The notes below the pieces were generated by a model. The model was not told where the DNA came from, ran no database searches, and saw only the letters and a program-made list of their open reading frames with translations. Made by a program: the position numbers and the translations under genes. Source: Emergencia sp. 1XD21-10 (lineage in GTDB: Bacteria > Bacillota > Clostridia > Peptostreptococcales > Anaerovoracaceae). From it: a stretch of 64,000 nt of DNA. Positions 17,419 to 25,955 of this stretch are shown here, one piece after another (position 1 is the first letter of the stretch; each line of letters begins with the position of its first letter). The stretch covers positions 26,194 to 90,193 of the forward strand of contig NZ_QWEQ01000016.1 of the NCBI RefSeq assembly GCF_009936045.1, given 5' to 3'.

Positions 17419-18771
17419 ATGGGAAGATTATTTGGAACAGACGGTGTCAGAGGCATCGCCAATTCAGAACTGACGCCGGAGCTGGCGTTTAATTTGGGAA
17501 AAGCAGGCGCTCATGTTCTGCGCAAAGAAAGCAAAAGACCAGTTATTGTAATCGGTAAAGATACAAGAATTTCCGGTGATATGCTGGAAAATGCTTTGAC
17601 TGCTGGTATTTTGGCAGTCGGCGGAAATGTGATTAAAGTTGGCGTAATTCCTACGCCGGCAGTTGCATATCTGGTAAAATATTATCATGCGGACGCTGGG
17701 ATTGTCATCTCTGCTTCACATAACCCTTTTGAATATAACGGAATTAAATTTTTTAACAGCGAGGGTTTTAAACTGGACGATTCCATAGAAGAAAAAATAG
17801 AAGATATTATTATCAGAGGAATCGACACTAATAGCCATAAAACTGGTGATGAGTTGGGAAGATGTCTGGATGCAGATGATGATGCGGCGGAGCTTTATTG
17901 CAAGTTTCTTCTGTCAACCATCGATATCAGACTGGAAGGCATGAAAGTGGTGTTGGATTGTGCCAATGGTGCAGCATTTAAAACAGCACCAGCAGTTTAT
18001 CGTGCCCTGGGTGCAGAGGTAATTACTATCGGGTGCGAGCCTGACGGTCTTAACATCAACGATAAAATTGGCTCAACTCATCCTGAAAAATTGCAGCAGG
18101 CAGTGGTATCAGAGCATGCTGATATTGGTCTTGCTTATGATGGAGATGCAGACAGACTTATCGTTGTAGACGAAAAGGGTATGGTCATTGACGGAGACAA
18201 GACCATCTGCATTTGTGCTAAAATGCTAAAGGAAGCAGGGCAGCTTGCTGAGAATAAGGTCACTGCAACGGTAATGAGCAATATCGGCTTCCATAAATAT
18301 ATCAAGGATGTTGTGGGTGCAGAGGTAGAAGTGACTGGTGTAGGTGATAGATACGTGCTGGAATCTATGCAGGAAACTGGTTGCATTCTGGGTGGAGAAC
18401 AGTCTGGTCATATTATTTTCCTGAATTACACCACGACGGGGGATGGAACCCTTTCCTCTCTTCAGTTTGTGAAGGCGGTAGCCTCGTCAGGAAAAAAGCC
18501 TTCGGAGCTTTCCGCTGAGATTGAAATTTTCCCACAGGTTCTTGAAAATGCGAGGGTAAGCAATGAAAATAAAAAAGCCTATCTAACCGATAAAGAGGTG
18601 CAGCAGGCTATTTCTGCTATTGAAAAAGAGATGGAAGGAAGTGGTCGAGTTCTCATCAGACCATCCGGCACAGAACCGCTGGTTCGCGTGATGATTGAGG
18701 GCAGTGATATAGAGAGGATTCATCAGCTGGCAACAGAACTGGCAGATTTAATTAGCAGGAAATTCAGTTAG
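17419..18771 (+). CDS. glmM: Phosphoglucosamine mutase GlmM
   Basis: 450 residues, the usual length. The active-site phosphoserine loop 'SASHNP' puts the phosphorylated Ser at 100; the metal loop 'DGDADR' and the C-terminal phosphate-binding 'RPSGTEPLVRVM' are intact. It converts glucosamine-6-phosphate to glucosamine-1-phosphate for UDP-GlcNAc synthesis in the cytoplasm. It is the third gene of the c-di-AMP/amino-sugar operon, followed by glmS, which makes its substrate. Confidence 0.96.
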   Translation: MGRLFGTDGVRGIANSELTPELAFNLGKAGAHVLRKESKRPVIVIGKDTRISGDMLENALTAGILAVGGNVIKVGVIPTPAVAYLVKYYHADAGIVISASHNPFEYNGIKFFNSEGFKLDDSIEEKIEDIIIRGIDTNSHKTGDELGRCLDADDDAAELYCKFLLSTIDIRLEGMKVVLDCANGAAFKTAPAVYRALGAEVITIGCEPDGLNINDKIGSTHPEKLQQAVVSEHADIGLAYDGDADRLIVVDEKGMVIDGDKTICICAKMLKEAGQLAENKVTATVMSNIGFHKYIKDVVGAEVEVTGVGDRYVLESMQETGCILGGEQSGHIIFLNYTTTGDGTLSSLQFVKAVASSGKKPSELSAEIEIFPQVLENARVSNENKKAYLTDKEVQQAISAIEKEMEGSGRVLIRPSGTEPLVRVMIEGSDIERIHQLATELADLISRKFS

Positions 18772-18806
18772 AAAAAAGGAATTGAGAGATAAGAGAGGTA
18801 TAACTT

Positions 18807-20636
18807 ATGTGTGGAATTGTAGGATATGTCGGGGCTGATAACGCCAGGGATATTATCATTGATGGACTTAAAAAGTTAGAATATAGAGGATATGACTCTG
18901 CGGGAATTGCCCTGCACAGTGGCGGTGAACTAATCGTCAGAAAGAAAGAGGGCAAGATTGCTAATCTGGAAAAAGACATTGCCGGTGAGAACCTTTATGG
19001 AACAACGGGAATCGGACATACAAGATGGGCAACCCATGGCGTTCCCTCTGACGCCAATGCACATCCGCATATAAATGGTGACAGTTCTATCGCCATTGTG
19101 CATAATGGAATCGTAGAAAACTATGTGGAATTAAAGGAGTGGCTCACCAAGGAGCACGGCATTACTTTTCGGACTGAGACGGATTCAGAAGTTATTGCAC
19201 ATCTTTTGGGTGTTCTAAAGAAGACAACCCTGGAGGATGCCGTCTTTGAGGCGGTAAAGATGATGAGGGGAGCCTATGCCATCGTAGCGATGTCAAAGGA
19301 TGAACCGGGCAAAATCGTGGCATACAGAAAAGATGCGCCGCTGATTGCAGGTCTGGGAAAAGGCTGTAACTTCATCGCTTCGGATATTCCGGCGCTGTTA
19401 AAATATTTGAATAAAATATATCTGATTGAAAATAACGAGATGGTAATCTGCACACCGGAGCAGATTCAGATTTTGAATCAAGACAGAAAGCCGGTTAAGA
19501 GAGATGTGCTGCAAGTGACTTGGAGCCTTGAGGATGCTGAAAAAGACGGATATGAGCACTTTATGCTAAAAGAAATTCATGAGCAGCCGAAAGCGATCAG
19601 AGAAACTTTAACCAGGCGTCTTGATGAAAACGGCAGAGTGAAGTTAGACGGTATTTCTTTGACACTGGAAGACCTGAAGAAATTTAACAAGATTTATATT
19701 GTTGCCTGTGGAACAGCATATCATGCTGGTCTTGTGGGCAAGTACGCCATAGAGAAGATGGCAAGAATTCCGGTAGAGGTAGACGTTGCATCGGAATTTA
19801 GATATAGAGATCCATTTGTGGATGAGAATACTTTGTTTATTGCAATCAGCCAGTCGGGAGAGACTCTGGATACGCTGGCAGCGCTGCGTGAAGCCAAGAG
19901 CAAAGGTGCCAGGATTTTATCCGTAGTTAACGTAGTGGGAAGCTCGGTAGCAAGAGAATCCGACGATGTATTCTACACTTGGGCAGGGCCGGAAATCGCA
20001 GTGGCGTCTACTAAAGCATACACCACCCAGATGGTCTGCATGTATCTCATTGCCCTTTATATGGGGGACTTGAAGGGAACTATTACGGAAGAATACTATC
20101 AGGCAATGCTGGCTGAACTTATGGCAGCACCGGAAAAGGTGGAGCGGATTATCGAAAAATCTGCAGAGATAGAAAAGCTTGCCAAGGTACTTTATAATAG
20201 AACGCAGGTATTCTTTATTGGAAGAGGTATGGATTCAGCGGTAGCGTATGAGGGATCTCTGAAGCTGAAAGAAATTTCATATATCAATTCCTTTGCTATT
20301 GCGGCAGGGGAGCTGAAACATGGAACTATTGCGTTGATGGAGCCTGAGACCATTGTTATTGCATTGGCAACACAGGATGCGCTCTTTGAGAAGATGTTTT
20401 CCAACATTGTAGAGGTAAAAGCGCGGCTTGCACATGTGGTTTCTATTGCAAAAGAGGGCAAGGAGCAGATTGAAAAGCAGAGTAATGAAGTTATTTACAT
20501 TCCACCTTGTGCTGACGAAGTTTCACCGCTTCTGTCTGTGATTCCACTTCAGCTGTTCGCTTACTATGTGGCAAGGGAAAAAGGTGAGGATATTGATAAG
20601 CCGAGAAACCTGGCAAAGAGTGTTACTGTAGAATAA
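18807..20636 (+). CDS. glmS: Glutamine--fructose-6-phosphate aminotransferase GlmS
   Basis: 609 residues. MCGIVGYVG places the catalytic Cys at position 2 after Met removal (N-terminal glutaminase domain, ~1-240); two SIS isomerase domains follow, with the fructose-6-P site 'SQSGETLDTLAALREA', and the family C-terminus 'NLAKSVTVE'. It makes glucosamine-6-phosphate from fructose-6-phosphate and glutamine. Only 35 bp separate it from glmM, so there is no room for a glmS ribozyme; control is probably at the operon level or through c-di-AMP/GlmM. Confidence 0.96.
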   Translation: MCGIVGYVGADNARDIIIDGLKKLEYRGYDSAGIALHSGGELIVRKKEGKIANLEKDIAGENLYGTTGIGHTRWATHGVPSDANAHPHINGDSSIAIVHNGIVENYVELKEWLTKEHGITFRTETDSEVIAHLLGVLKKTTLEDAVFEAVKMMRGAYAIVAMSKDEPGKIVAYRKDAPLIAGLGKGCNFIASDIPALLKYLNKIYLIENNEMVICTPEQIQILNQDRKPVKRDVLQVTWSLEDAEKDGYEHFMLKEIHEQPKAIRETLTRRLDENGRVKLDGISLTLEDLKKFNKIYIVACGTAYHAGLVGKYAIEKMARIPVEVDVASEFRYRDPFVDENTLFIAISQSGETLDTLAALREAKSKGARILSVVNVVGSSVARESDDVFYTWAGPEIAVASTKAYTTQMVCMYLIALYMGDLKGTITEEYYQAMLAELMAAPEKVERIIEKSAEIEKLAKVLYNRTQVFFIGRGMDSAVAYEGSLKLKEISYINSFAIAAGELKHGTIALMEPETIVIALATQDALFEKMFSNIVEVKARLAHVVSIAKEGKEQIEKQSNEVIYIPPCADEVSPLLSVIPLQLFAYYVAREKGEDIDKPRNLAKSVTVE

Positions 20637-20647
20637 AGGAATCACCG

Positions 20648-21157
20648 ATGAAGCATATTTATTTTAAATTACTGGTGATTCTTGCAATCATCTCATTATT
20701 TATGGCATGTACCGGATTCGGAAATAAAGTAAGAGTAAAGGTTGTGCTGCTGAATATGAATGCGCTGCAAACAGGTAGCATAGAGGAAATCTTACTGGAA
20801 CGAACTGATGAAGTTTCAAGCGGCGGTAGAACGGAGCTTTACGGAAAAGCGCTGAAGTGCCTGCAGGAAAAGAAAATTTCTGCAGATATGCAGGCGGGTA
20901 CAGCTTTTAAGAATCAGTACAAGATAAACTACATTAAGGAAGTAGAAGGCGAAGTCACTGTTGATTTTTCCAGTCGGAATCTGGTTGGAACGGAGCTGGA
21001 GGAAAGGCTTTTAATTGCACAGATTGTAGCCACTTTGACAGGCTCATTTGAAGAGGTGAGCAGAGTGCGCTTCACTGTGGACGGAGAGCCGGCGGAAACA
21101 CTGATGGGACATGTCTGTATTGCGTACAGCTTTGCTTCGCCGCTGGAAGCAGTATAA
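20648..21157 (+). CDS. GerMN-domain lipoprotein
   Basis: 169 residues. A lipoprotein signal ends in the lipobox LFMAC with the acylated Cys at ~21. The body carries one GerMN domain ('VTVDFSSRNLVGTELEERLL', 'VATLTGSFEEVSRVRFTVDGEP'), found in the spore germination/sporulation protein GerM and in LpqB-type proteins. GerM has two such domains, so this is a single-domain relative. It probably sits on the outer face of the cell membrane. It follows glmS by 11 bp and may be co-transcribed. Function in sporulation is inferred from the domain. Confidence 0.75.
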   Translation: MKHIYFKLLVILAIISLFMACTGFGNKVRVKVVLLNMNALQTGSIEEILLERTDEVSSGGRTELYGKALKCLQEKKISADMQAGTAFKNQYKINYIKEVEGEVTVDFSSRNLVGTELEERLLIAQIVATLTGSFEEVSRVRFTVDGEPAETLMGHVCIAYSFASPLEAV

Positions 21158-21184
21158 ATACATATAAGAAAAGGAATCAGAATC

Positions 21185-22435
21185 ATGGAGAATTACGATA
21201 TCAGAGATATTTCACTGGCGCCCTCGGGGCATCAGAAAATAGAATGGGTCAGAAACAATATGCCGCTTCTTCGCGGAATGGAAGAGGAGTTTTCAAAAAC
21301 GAAGCCTTTTGAGGGAATCAAAATTTCTCTTTCTGTGCATTTGGAGGCGAAGACTGCATACCTTTGCAAGGTTTTGGCGGCAGGCGGCGCGGAAATGTCT
21401 GTAACAGGCAGCAATGTGCTTTCTACGCAGGATGACGTGGCAGCAGCCCTTGCAGACAGCGGCATGAAGGTATTTGCATACCACGGTGCAACACCGGAAG
21501 AATATGACAAACATATTGAAATGTGCCTTGAACACAAGGCAAACATTATCATCGATGATGGCGGTGATTTAGTCGGCATGTTGCATACAAAGCGTCCTGA
21601 TTTAGCAGAAGAAGTCTGGGGCGGCTGTGAGGAAACGACTACCGGCGTCATTCGCTTAAAGGCTATGGAAAAAGAAGGTATTTTGAAATTCCCTATGGTT
21701 GCAGTAAACGACGCAGACTGCAAGCATTTGTTTGATAATCGTTACGGTACTGGACAGTCCGTTTGGGACAGTATCATGAGAAACACCAACCTGATTGTAG
21801 CAGCAAAGACTGTGGTAGTAGTCGGCTACGGCTGGTGCAGTAGAGGCATTGCAATGCGCGCAAATGCTCTGGGCGCAAAGGTGATCGTTACGGAAGTAAA
21901 TCCTGTAAAAGCCATTGAAGCCAAGATGGATGGTTTTGACGTGATGACTATGGAAAAGGCGGCGCCTTACGGCGATATCTTTGTATCGGCGACAGGCTGC
22001 TGCAAGACGATTACTGTGGATCATATGCTCACCATGAAAGACAGAGCCATTTTGACTAATGCAGGTCATTTTGACTGCGAAGTAGATATGAAAGGCCTTG
22101 AAGCAGCAGCGTTAGAGAAGAAGGAAACCCGTAAGAATATTATGGGATACAGGCTCCCAAATGGAAAATGGGTCAATGTTATTGGGGAAGGTCGTCTGGT
22201 CAACATTGCGGCAGCTGACGGACACCCTGCAGAAATCATGGATATGAGTTTTGCAGTGCAAGCCCTTTCTGCCATGTACATCAAGGAGCATTACAGTGAG
22301 CTGGGAAAAGGTGTTGTCGATGTCAGCACTGAAATTGACGATGTTGTTGCAAGAAGAAAGCTTGCAGCTTGGGATATTGAAATTGATACACTGACAGAAG
22401 AGCAGGAAAAGTATCTTGCCAGCTGGAATGTATAA
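21185..22435 (+). CDS. ahcY: Adenosylhomocysteinase
   Basis: 416 residues. An N-terminal substrate domain and an NAD-binding Rossmann domain ('VVVVGYGWCSRGIAMRANALG') match S-adenosyl-L-homocysteine hydrolase; the active-site Lys/Asp pair 'LKFPMVAVNDADCKHLFDNRYGTG' (shown up to its key part) is present. It splits S-adenosylhomocysteine to adenosine and homocysteine, recycling the methyl cycle by-product. The protein lacks the ~40-residue insert of some long forms, as in many Clostridia and archaea. I looked for and did not see an SAH riboswitch in the 27-bp gap upstream. Confidence 0.93.
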   Translation: MENYDIRDISLAPSGHQKIEWVRNNMPLLRGMEEEFSKTKPFEGIKISLSVHLEAKTAYLCKVLAAGGAEMSVTGSNVLSTQDDVAAALADSGMKVFAYHGATPEEYDKHIEMCLEHKANIIIDDGGDLVGMLHTKRPDLAEEVWGGCEETTTGVIRLKAMEKEGILKFPMVAVNDADCKHLFDNRYGTGQSVWDSIMRNTNLIVAAKTVVVVGYGWCSRGIAMRANALGAKVIVTEVNPVKAIEAKMDGFDVMTMEKAAPYGDIFVSATGCCKTITVDHMLTMKDRAILTNAGHFDCEVDMKGLEAAALEKKETRKNIMGYRLPNGKWVNVIGEGRLVNIAAADGHPAEIMDMSFAVQALSAMYIKEHYSELGKGVVDVSTEIDDVVARRKLAAWDIEIDTLTEEQEKYLASWNV

Positions 22436-22482
22436 CAGAAGCGACATGTGAACATGCAAATTCATTTAAGGAAGTGATATAA

Positions 22483-23052
22483 ATGTCTTATGAAGAAATC
22501 AGAGAGCAGGCAGCAAGTGCGGTGAAGGAGCTTTTAGAAGCTGCAAAGCTGCAGAAAGGCGATATCTTTATTATTGGCTGCTCTTCTAGTGAAATTAAGG
22601 GAGAGCGGATTGGGAAGGGTTCGGACTTCAATGCGGCGAAAGCGGTCTATGACGGCGTTTATCCGATTCTGGCGGAAAGAGGAATCTTTCTGGCGGCACA
22701 GTGCTGTGAACACCTGAATCGTGCTGTTATTGTGGAGAGGGAAGCTCTTCTTCCCGGTACAGAGATTGCTAATGTAGTACCACAGACCCATGCAGGCGGC
22801 TCCTTTGCTATGGCAGTTTATGAAAACGCAAAGAATCCTGTAGCTGTGGAGGAAATCAAAGCGGACGCAGGTATGGATATTGGAGATACGTTAATCGGTA
22901 TGCAGCTCGCGCGTGTGGCGGTGCCAGTTCGCATTTCTGTAAAGAAAATCGGAGAGGCGCATGTGGTATGCGCTAGAACCCGTCCAAAATTTATCGGCGG
23001 TAGCCGCGCTGTTTATGACGATATCCTGTCTGGCGGCGATGTGAAGCGATAG
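22483..23052 (+). CDS. UPF0340 (DUF436, YwlG-like) protein
   Basis: 189 residues matching the UPF0340/TIGR01440 family of unknown function: 'DIFIIGCSSSEIKGERIGKGS' region near the N-terminus, 'LAAQCCEHLNRAVIVER' in the middle and 'RTRPKFIGGSRAVYDDIL' near the end. These proteins are cytosolic and widespread in Firmicutes, and often neighbour upp, glyA or rpiB. Here it follows ahcY after 47 bp and is probably in the same transcript. No function should be assigned. Confidence 0.85.
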   Translation: MSYEEIREQAASAVKELLEAAKLQKGDIFIIGCSSSEIKGERIGKGSDFNAAKAVYDGVYPILAERGIFLAAQCCEHLNRAVIVEREALLPGTEIANVVPQTHAGGSFAMAVYENAKNPVAVEEIKADAGMDIGDTLIGMQLARVAVPVRISVKKIGEAHVVCARTRPKFIGGSRAVYDDILSGGDVKR

Positions 23053-23145
23053 AAAAGAGAAAAAATCTTTGACATAGACAGGAACAAATACACCGGTTTC
23101 ATCATACTGTAAAGTAAAATCTATGAAAGAAGCAGGTGAAATATT

Positions 23146-23250
23146 ATGTCAAACAATTGTGGATTATTCAACAACGAAGGTGGAATCGATACTAGCTTAT
23201 TGTTCTTCTTCTTACTGTTAGTAATCATTTTCTGCAACTGCGGAAACTAA
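23146..23250 (+). CDS. 34-residue Cys-containing membrane peptide
   Basis: MSNNCGLFNNEGGIDTSLLF continues as a run of Phe/Leu/Val/Ile and ends in FCNCGN. There is a clear AGGTG site 8 bases before the ATG and a strong terminator 15 bp after the stop, so it is likely a real gene missed by length filters. It resembles in size and shape the tiny hydrophobic sporulation peptides (YjcZ-like) of Firmicutes. The upstream CATACTGT (~23104) fits a sigma-E/K -10 pattern, but no convincing -35 was found. Confidence 0.6.
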   Translation: MSNNCGLFNNEGGIDTSLLFFFLLLVIIFCNCGN

Positions 23251-23264
23251 ACATTACCTATTAG

Positions 23265-23290
23265 AAAAGGGCTCCACTTGGAGCCCTTTT
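23265..23290. terminator. Bidirectional terminator
   Basis: AAAAGGGCTCC and its complement (23265-23275 / 23280-23290) around a 4-base loop. It has A residues on the left arm and T residues on the right, so it can end both the small peptide gene (+) and the secreted protein gene (-). Confidence 0.85.
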
Positions 23291-23314
23291 GGCATACTGT
23301 TTTTTAATTTAGGA

Positions 23315-24544
23315 TTATTTCCATTGAATTTCGTAATAACCATTACCAGAACCGTATTTGGTAACCTTGATGTAGTAGGTTCCTTTTTGCAGATATCCCA
23401 TATGAACGCCATTGATTGTAGTATAAAGCTCTAATCTGCCTGAATAGGAATCTGGACTGCTTCCGTTATAAAACTCGGAAGATCCCATAGACTTGGAACC
23501 GCTGTAAACGGTAATCTTGATTCCACCAGAACCGCCTGTTTCTGTATAAACATCTAAGTTTACTGCCTGATTGCTGTTGACTTTAATCTTGTACCAGTCA
23601 GCAGAAGTCTTAGACTGGGTTGCGGTAACCAGACCTTTTTTCTTTCCGCCTTTAGAAATGCTTTTTGCTTTTGATTTGCTGCTTCCGCTGTTTTCGGTCA
23701 CCTTTGTCTGTTTTACCTTAATGCTGTAGCAAGAATCAGTAGCGGTAGAAACAGCTACATAGTAGGTTCCCTTTGGAACAGCGCCAAAAGTAGTATAATC
23801 GATAGAGGAGCTTACAGTTGTAACGCCACTCAGGGTCTTTTTCTTTTTGGAATCCATGATTTTTACTTTATATTTTGAATTGGTTCCATCGCCCCAAGGG
23901 AAAGAAATTGTTAATTTTCTATTTCCTACGGTAGTAACTTTATAGTAGCGATAACCGCTTCCTGATACGGAGGCATAGAAGTCTTTGTTGGATTTTAGTG
24001 TTGAGCTGCTGGTGGTTGTTTTTGCTGGTGCATAAGTTACAGTGAAAGCGCTCTGTGCACTACCGTAAGCAGCCTCGAATACTAAGTAGTAAGTACCAGC
24101 TTTCTTTACCTGCACGGAGAAAGTCTGAACGTCGTCTGTTGTCTCAGCAGCAGCAATGCGGCGTGCGTCGATATATGAGTCATTAAGGTCTTCGTACAGA
24201 TAGACATTAGTATCGCCGACAGATAAAATATCAAAGATAAAGTTTCCTGCTTTTGGAATTTCTACCGCATAATAAATTGCCTGATTTGTATATTCCGTGG
24301 TGGTATACATATTCAGGTCTTTGTCTGCAACAGTGTTTAAATTCTGTGCAACAACCGGAGTTAACTCTGTTGTGTCGTCTGCAGCTTTGAACTTAGCGGC
24401 ATCCTGGAAAGGAGCTCCCTGTAATGTAATGTTTCCTTCAGGAAGCGTTACAGTATCCGCAAATACGCTCTCTGTTCCGGCAAATACTGTGGATAAAACC
24501 AAAGCCAGTGCCAGAGTGAGACTGATTAATTTTGATTTTCTCAT
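23315..24544 (-). CDS. Secreted protein with PPC-like beta repeats
   Basis: 409 residues with a clear signal peptide (~1-30, cleavage near 'SVFA-DTV'). The mature protein has at least three repeats of ~100 residues built on the motif G-T-Y-Y-(L/V/I)-x-V ('AGTYYLVFEAAYG', 'KGTYYVAVSTATDS', 'KGTYYIKVTKYGSG'), typical of bacterial pre-peptidase C-terminal (PPC) domains. No catalytic domain is present, so it may be a cell-surface or matrix protein that binds other molecules. It is rich in Ser, Thr and Lys. It has its own promoter and ends at a bidirectional terminator. Confidence 0.75.
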   Translation of the reverse strand: MRKSKLISLTLALALVLSTVFAGTESVFADTVTLPEGNITLQGAPFQDAAKFKAADDTTELTPVVAQNLNTVADKDLNMYTTTEYTNQAIYYAVEIPKAGNFIFDILSVGDTNVYLYEDLNDSYIDARRIAAAETTDDVQTFSVQVKKAGTYYLVFEAAYGSAQSAFTVTYAPAKTTTSSSTLKSNKDFYASVSGSGYRYYKVTTVGNRKLTISFPWGDGTNSKYKVKIMDSKKKKTLSGVTTVSSSIDYTTFGAVPKGTYYVAVSTATDSCYSIKVKQTKVTENSGSSKSKAKSISKGGKKKGLVTATQSKTSADWYKIKVNSNQAVNLDVYTETGGSGGIKITVYSGSKSMGSSEFYNGSSPDSYSGRLELYTTINGVHMGYLQKGTYYIKVTKYGSGNGYYEIQWK

Positions 24545-24586
24545 TATTGTGTCCTTTCATATTCTTAATTGATTTTTTTCATAAAA

Positions 24587-24615
24587 ATTATACCCCTTAT
24601 GGAAGAAAAATGCAA
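24587..24615 (-). promoter_or_regulatory. Sigma-A promoter of the secreted PPC-like gene
   Basis: On the minus strand: TTGCAT (24615-24610), 17-bp spacer, TATAAT (24592-24587), giving a ~40-nt leader with AGGAC before the ATG. Confidence 0.7.
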
Positions 24616-24701
24616 TATTCTTGCTAAAAATTTCATGTACAAGTTTGAGGAAAATTAGACAGATTCTGCTGGTTTTATCCTCGCATATTTTAATGAAAAA
24701 A

Positions 24702-24735
24702 GCAGATGGAAAGTCTTTTGGAACTTTCCATCTGC
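24702..24735 (-). terminator. Terminator of the coat-like gene
   Basis: A 13-bp perfect stem (24702-24714 / 24723-24735) followed on the minus strand by six T residues. Confidence 0.85.
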
Positions 24736-24750
24736 GGGGTACAGAGTTAT

Positions 24751-25485
24751 TTATCTGAAATAAGGCAGTTGAGGGGTTGCGTAATAAATATAGACATATT
24801 TAATATTATAGTAGTCGATTGCACTGACGTTACCTGTGCCGATTTCCTGCAGCAGAATGTAGTTGACGCCGACGCCGATAAGGTAACCGTATCGGTCTTC
24901 AACGTTGCTGGAACCTACCAGCTGCTCAACACGCATATACTTTCCAATCTGTGTTCTGAGAAAACCGTTTAAGTACTGAAGATTTTCATAATCGATTGTC
25001 TCCTGATAGCCTGGCGGAAGGAGGGGATTATTAGGTACTTGAAACTGCGGGGCTTCAGGAAGAATACTTGGAGGAACACTACTGCTGCTTGGTGTTTGCG
25101 TGCTGCCCGTTGCGGAAGACGAAGTAACTCTTCCAGCATCTGCGTTAGCATTTGTGAAAAGCGCCGGAGGATCCGGCTGACCTGGAATGGTTTCGAAGGG
25201 TCCTTCGGCAGCAGGAATAATGGAAGGTGCCTGCGTTTCTGCACCACTCTGATTTACTGCTTGTGTACCTGGCATTGGCACGGTTGAAGCGACAATCCCA
25301 GGAAAGGTAGGAGAATTTGAAGTGCCGGGCATTTGCTGCGGTGTGTATGGGTGATTGGTGCAATTTGTCATTTGAGGGTAAGTAATAATTGGTGCGGGAA
25401 CAAAATTGATATCATGGTTATCTATTGGTTTTGGCTGCAGGGACACGTTACCGCATCCGCTTTTTGCATTACATAATGTTGCCAT
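24751..25485 (-). CDS. Pro-rich protein with C-terminal LSm-like (DUF2642-type) domain, possible spore coat protein
   Basis: 244 residues. The N-terminal ~150 residues are low-complexity and rich in Pro, Ser, Thr, Ala and Gln. The last ~75 residues form a compact beta-rich unit ('QIGKYMRVEQLVGSSN', 'RYGYLIGVGVNYILLQEIGT', 'IDYYNIKYVYIYY'), like the LSm-like small domains of DUF2642/YuzF spore proteins. I do not recognise the family exactly. It has a good GAGGT site and its own terminator, and lies beside a cell wall hydrolase of the SleB type on the same strand, which makes a spore role plausible but unproven. Confidence 0.55.
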   Translation of the reverse strand: MATLCNAKSGCGNVSLQPKPIDNHDINFVPAPIITYPQMTNCTNHPYTPQQMPGTSNSPTFPGIVASTVPMPGTQAVNQSGAETQAPSIIPAAEGPFETIPGQPDPPALFTNANADAGRVTSSSATGSTQTPSSSSVPPSILPEAPQFQVPNNPLLPPGYQETIDYENLQYLNGFLRTQIGKYMRVEQLVGSSNVEDRYGYLIGVGVNYILLQEIGTGNVSAIDYYNIKYVYIYYATPQLPYFR

Positions 25486-25546
25486 ATAAATTACCTCGCT
25501 TTAAATTTTTATAACATAGGAATGTCGATTTTTGATTCGGTTGTCA

Positions 25547-25918
25547 TTAAGTATTGGCATAATAGGAAGTTGGAAGATAAAAGCAGTGATCACCGATTCG
25601 GTTATGAATCACGCCCACATTTGTAGGGAAATAGGTGGGACAGGTTGGGCTGTAAGGGTTGTGAAAGAATAGAGAACCATCCACACCGGGCAGCCTGCCG
25701 CCGCCCATTGCCCAGTCTACAATATCATAATGCTCTTGTGTCGGGGTCATATTATAAATATTTTGCCTGTTGTAAGTGCCGCCTATAGACTCGCGCAGAC
25801 ATACAAACTGCCCCTGCTGTAAAATGATGGCGCGAATGTCGCCGCCATTGCTAACGCGGGCAAACTCACCGTAATCTATTGTAGCGCGATTCATAATCAC
25901 TGTTGCGACAGCGCGCAT
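25547..25918 (-). CDS. Cell wall hydrolase (SleB/Hydrolase_2 type), 5'-truncated by the prophage
   Basis: 123 residues remain from the first Met, matching the C-terminal two thirds of the Hydrolase_2 domain of SleB/CwlJ spore-cortex enzymes ('MRAVATVIMNRATIDYGEF', 'FHNPYSPTCPTYFP', 'VGVIHNRIGDHCFY'). In the family this is preceded by a segment with the catalytic Glu (YAEARGE-like); here the frame reads T-R-A-H-I-G and then hits a stop at 25937-25939. The integrase gene ends 17 bp beyond that stop. I infer that the 5' part lies at the far end of the prophage, outside the window. The fragment itself has no promoter or clear ribosome binding site and is probably inactive in the lysogen. Confidence 0.75.
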   Translation of the reverse strand: MRAVATVIMNRATIDYGEFARVSNGGDIRAIILQQGQFVCLRESIGGTYNRQNIYNMTPTQEHYDIVDWAMGGGRLPGVDGSLFFHNPYSPTCPTYFPTNVGVIHNRIGDHCFYLPTSYYANT

Positions 25919-25930
25919 ACCTATATGCGC
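25913..25930. other. Candidate prophage attachment site (attL core region)
   Basis: GCGCATA-CCTA-TATGCGC is a 7-bp inverted repeat with a 4-bp centre exactly where similarity to the hydrolase family stops and 26 bp before the integrase stop codon. Large serine recombinases cross over at a 2-bp core within such imperfect palindromes. The other att site is not in the window, so the exact core cannot be set. Confidence 0.45.
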
Positions 25931-25955
25931 TCTAGTTTACCACCACGGGCATTTT

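Noticed and set aside
18772..18806. glmS ribozyme before glmS
   Set aside because: Only 35 bp separate glmM and glmS, too short for the ribozyme.
21158..21184. SAH riboswitch before ahcY
   Set aside because: The gap is only 27 bp and the upstream DNA is coding.
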